Shown here: positions 61,943 through 64,000 of the stretch, one piece after another
How the letters are laid out: each line of letters opens with the position of its first letter
Numbering within the stretch: position 1 is the stretch's first letter
From: Flavobacterium gelidilacus DSM 15343
GTDB taxonomy: Bacteria; Bacteroidota; Bacteroidia; Flavobacteriales; Flavobacteriaceae
Assembly (NCBI RefSeq): GCF_000422685.1
Contig: NZ_AUGN01000004.1
Location: 124,001-188,000 of the forward strand
Reading direction: 5' to 3'
Length of the DNA stretch: 64,000 bases
Position numbers and translations under genes: made by a program
The notes under the pieces: generated by a model
The model's database searches: none
What the model was told of the DNA's origin: nothing
What the model saw: only the letters and a program-made list of their open reading frames with translations

Positions 61943-62407
61943 CTAAAAGACTCTTTTTAATTTTCTATACAGTTTTTTATTACATGTCATTTTAATTACT
62001 CCGCAACGACCTAATTCTCCAAAATATTTTACATTTTCATTATTTGTAGGTATTTCGATTGAAGTAATATTTTTTAAATTAATATTATTCATGATTTTTG
62101 ATAATTTAGGAGTTTCAAGTAAATCTATATCGTAATAATTATTTTCAAAATTAATTATAAATAATATTTTACATATATGTTTTTCAGGATTTCTTGGATT
62201 ATCTAAAATGATTCTATTTTTATTATTACTAAAAAGTGTATCGGAATGGATTTTTTCCTTAATCATTGTAATTTTTTCAGAATCAGACTGTATTTCTTTA
62301 AATTGTTTTAACCATATTTCAGTTTGAACCTGTTTAGAGTTGGGTTTTTCATTTTTTTGAGCAAAAATACTCATTGAAATTAATAATGTTATTATAATTA
62401 CTTTCAT
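61943..62407 (-). CDS. Hypothetical secreted protein with TonB-plug-like end
   Basis: A 154-aa protein with a signal peptide (MKVIIITLLISMSIFAQ). The C-terminal segment YFGELGRCGVIKMTCNKK resembles the GxxGxxGVIxIxTK strand of TonB-dependent receptor plugs, but no barrel is attached. Function unknown. It lies between the lipoprotein and the antiporter genes on the same strand. Confidence 0.5.
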   Translation of the reverse strand: MKVIIITLLISMSIFAQKNEKPNSKQVQTEIWLKQFKEIQSDSEKITMIKEKIHSDTLFSNNKNRIILDNPRNPEKHICKILFIINFENNYYDIDLLETPKLSKIMNNINLKNITSIEIPTNNENVKYFGELGRCGVIKMTCNKKLYRKLKRVF

Positions 62408-62442
62408 ATTAATAGTTTTAATAATACCTTCTTTTAATTAAA

Positions 62443-64000
62443 TTACTCGAAGAATGAGACAATCTTTTTTCGATCACCAACAACCCAAACAATATCATTT
62501 TTACTTAAAATAAAATTAGATTCAGGGTTTAATATTCTTCTTCCGTTGTGTTCCACACCAACTACTAAACCTTTTGTTTGTTCTCTTAATTCAGATTCTC
62601 TAATGGTTCTTCCAATGAAATCTTGCTTTTCTAATTCAAATTGTTGTAAAATAATATCAGAATCTTCTTCTTGAAGCACCTTAAACTCATGTTTTTTCAA
62701 ATAATCACCAAACTCTTTTACTTGAATGTCAGTTCCGATTACAAAAATTTCATCGCTTGGATATAATTTTTCATATTTGGTTGGAATGTTAATATGTAAG
62801 TTTCCACGCTTGATGTAAGCAATATTAACTCCAATTTCTTCTCTAATTTTTATTTCTTCTAAAGGTCTTCCTACTAAATCAGATTCTGGAACAATTACAA
62901 AATTTGCCATGTGACCATCCCAAGGAGATAAATTGTTTCGATTAATTTTCTTCACAGAAAGCTCTCTTTGGTTGTAATTTTTAACAAATCGATTTTCAAT
63001 TTTTAAATAAAGTTTATTGATTTTTTTCGGAAATAACATAATAATTACAACTGAAAACACGAAAGCCAAAACAGCAATTCCTGGTGAAAGGAAGTTGTTT
63101 AACATCATTCCAATAAAGAAGAGACCGATTATCATCCTAATGAAAATTAAAACAAAAATAGGTCCATGATGCTTTTTGTTTTTTAATAATTCTTGTACTT
63201 CTACCGTAGCAATTCTACGTAAGGATACAGCCCATAAAAATGGAGCTATAATGACGAATGTTATTGCAGCTGCAACAATATTTCCGTAACTATAATCATC
63301 CATCAAAGGCAATAAATATCTTTTTGACATTTGAATAATAGCAAATAAAATAATTGAGTGAATTAAAACTTGAAAAACATATTCTTTTATAGCTTTTTGC
63401 CAAGTACTAACCGTTTTTATAGCTTGTGCATTTGCACTATAGATTTCAATTCTTTTAACCCATCTTTTGGGTAGTTTTTTCTCAACAAAACCTGCAAATG
63501 GTGATGCATATTTTATCATATAAGGAGTTGTAAATGCTGTGACTGCAGAAACGGCTACAACAATTGGATACAAGAAATCACCTGTAACATTTAAGGAAGC
63601 TCCAAGCGTAGCAATAATAAAAGAAAATTCTCCAATTTGCGATAAACTCATTCCGGTCTGAATGGATTCTTTTAAAGGTTGACCAGAAATTATGGTTCCA
63701 ATAGTGGAAGTAATAGATTGTCCAAAAATGGTAATTAGAGTCAAAATCATTACTGGAAATGCGTATTCTATTAATGTATCAGGATTTATTAACATTCCAA
63801 CAGATACGAAGAAAACGGCTCCAAATAAGTCCTTTACAGGTTTTACTAGATGTTCTATATGTTCAGCTTCATTCGTTTCAGCAATAATTGAACCCATTAT
63901 AAAAGCTCCTAATGCTGGAGAAAATCCGACACCAGCAGCAAAAATCACCATGAATAAACATAGCGCTAATGAGATTATCAATAGTGTTTCATCTGTAAAA
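62443..64000 (-). CDS. Kef-type cation/proton antiporter with TrkA-C domains (partial)
   Basis: The N-terminal part is outside the window: the frame stays open to base 64000 with no start that fits the family. The visible part holds several transmembrane helices of the Na+/H+ exchanger fold (GFSPALGAFIMGSIIAETN, LSQIGEFSFIIATLGASLN), a further membrane block at about 205-320, and two C-terminal TrkA-C domains (LVGRPLEEIKIREEIGV; DFIGRTIRESELREQTKG), which sense nucleotide or ligand. It is a potassium or sodium/proton antiporter of the inner membrane. Confidence 0.88.
   Translation of the reverse strand, partial: FTDETLLIISLALCLFMVIFAAGVGFSPALGAFIMGSIIAETNEAEHIEHLVKPVKDLFGAVFFVSVGMLINPDTLIEYAFPVMILTLITIFGQSITSTIGTIISGQPLKESIQTGMSLSQIGEFSFIIATLGASLNVTGDFLYPIVVAVSAVTAFTTPYMIKYASPFAGFVEKKLPKRWVKRIEIYSANAQAIKTVSTWQKAIKEYVFQVLIHSIILFAIIQMSKRYLLPLMDDYSYGNIVAAAITFVIIAPFLWAVSLRRIATVEVQELLKNKKHHGPIFVLIFIRMIIGLFFIGMMLNNFLSPGIAVLAFVFSVVIIMLFPKKINKLYLKIENRFVKNYNQRELSVKKINRNNLSPWDGHMANFVIVPESDLVGRPLEEIKIREEIGVNIAYIKRGNLHINIPTKYEKLYPSDEIFVIGTDIQVKEFGDYLKKHEFKVLQEEDSDIILQQFELEKQDFIGRTIRESELREQTKGLVVGVEHNGRRILNPESNFILSKNDIVWVVGDRKKIVSFFE

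Overview
This window is a chromosomal segment of a Bacteroidota bacterium, most likely a member of the Flavobacteriaceae close to Flavobacterium. The evidence is the very AT-rich sequence, the recurring promoter form TTG-N17..23-TAnnTTTG, the near absence of strong Shine-Dalgarno sequences, a long SecA (1116 aa), the L28-L33-DUF4295 ribosomal cluster, many Bacteroidota-type small genes (DUF4494, DUF2795, DUF721) and bacillithiol synthesis by BshC. I see no prophage, insertion sequence, rRNA operon or CRISPR array. Most of the window is core genome in short operons separated by clear intrinsic terminators.

Layout. 1-9.4 kb: TetR-like regulator and ABC1/UbiB-like kinase pair, an orphan ABC ATPase, secA, cobalamin adenosyltransferase and an alpha/beta hydrolase. 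9.5-15.7 kb (minus strand): LolD-type ATPase, beta-carbonic anhydrase, methyltransferase, ABC-F ATPase and a secreted CocE/NonD hydrolase. 15.8-24 kb (plus strand): glycosyltransferase, E2 acyltransferase, thioredoxin, exonuclease, FAH-family enzyme, orphan Hpt protein, CinA, rpmB-rpmG-DUF4295, ftsY. 24-31 kb: serine hydrolase, DciA-like protein, the glyoxylate shunt aceB-aceA with a divergent ScfR/RamB-like regulator, ndk. 31.5-36.6 kb: DUF4494 protein, a toxin-antitoxin pair, bshC and a divergent radical SAM protein. 36.8-40.5 kb: a three-gene biotin-dependent acyl-CoA carboxylase operon. 40.6-47.6 kb: LysM-NlpC/P60 hydrolase, small genes, rimO, a FadL-type porin and a repetitive lipoprotein. 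47.7-52.9 kb: proS, two identical tRNA-Glu genes, rpsT, typA, pyrD. 53-59 kb: SatD-DUF3307 operon, HMG-CoA lyase-like gene, guaB, an MsbA-like exporter. 59-64 kb: a flavin monooxygenase with an N-terminal double zinc-knuckle, two surface or secreted proteins, and a truncated Kef-type antiporter that runs off the right edge.

Metabolic links. Acyl-CoA (probably propionyl-CoA) carboxylase, cobalamin adenosyltransferase, HMG-CoA lyase-like enzyme, branched-chain-type E2 and the glyoxylate shunt with a short-chain-acyl-CoA-responsive type of regulator together suggest growth on amino acids and short-chain acids (inference).

The most interesting unexplained signals are regulatory. Between satD and the HMG-CoA lyase-like gene, three copies of ATTCC-N8-GGAAT repeat with an exact 28-bp period, and the first sits on the expected -33 element of satD. 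Next to aceB, a perfect 14-bp palindrome overlaps the -33 box. Several families of short interspersed repeats and hairpins occupy the intergenic spaces; one hairpin ends two bases before a start codon, and repeat-like words have entered two coding sequences.
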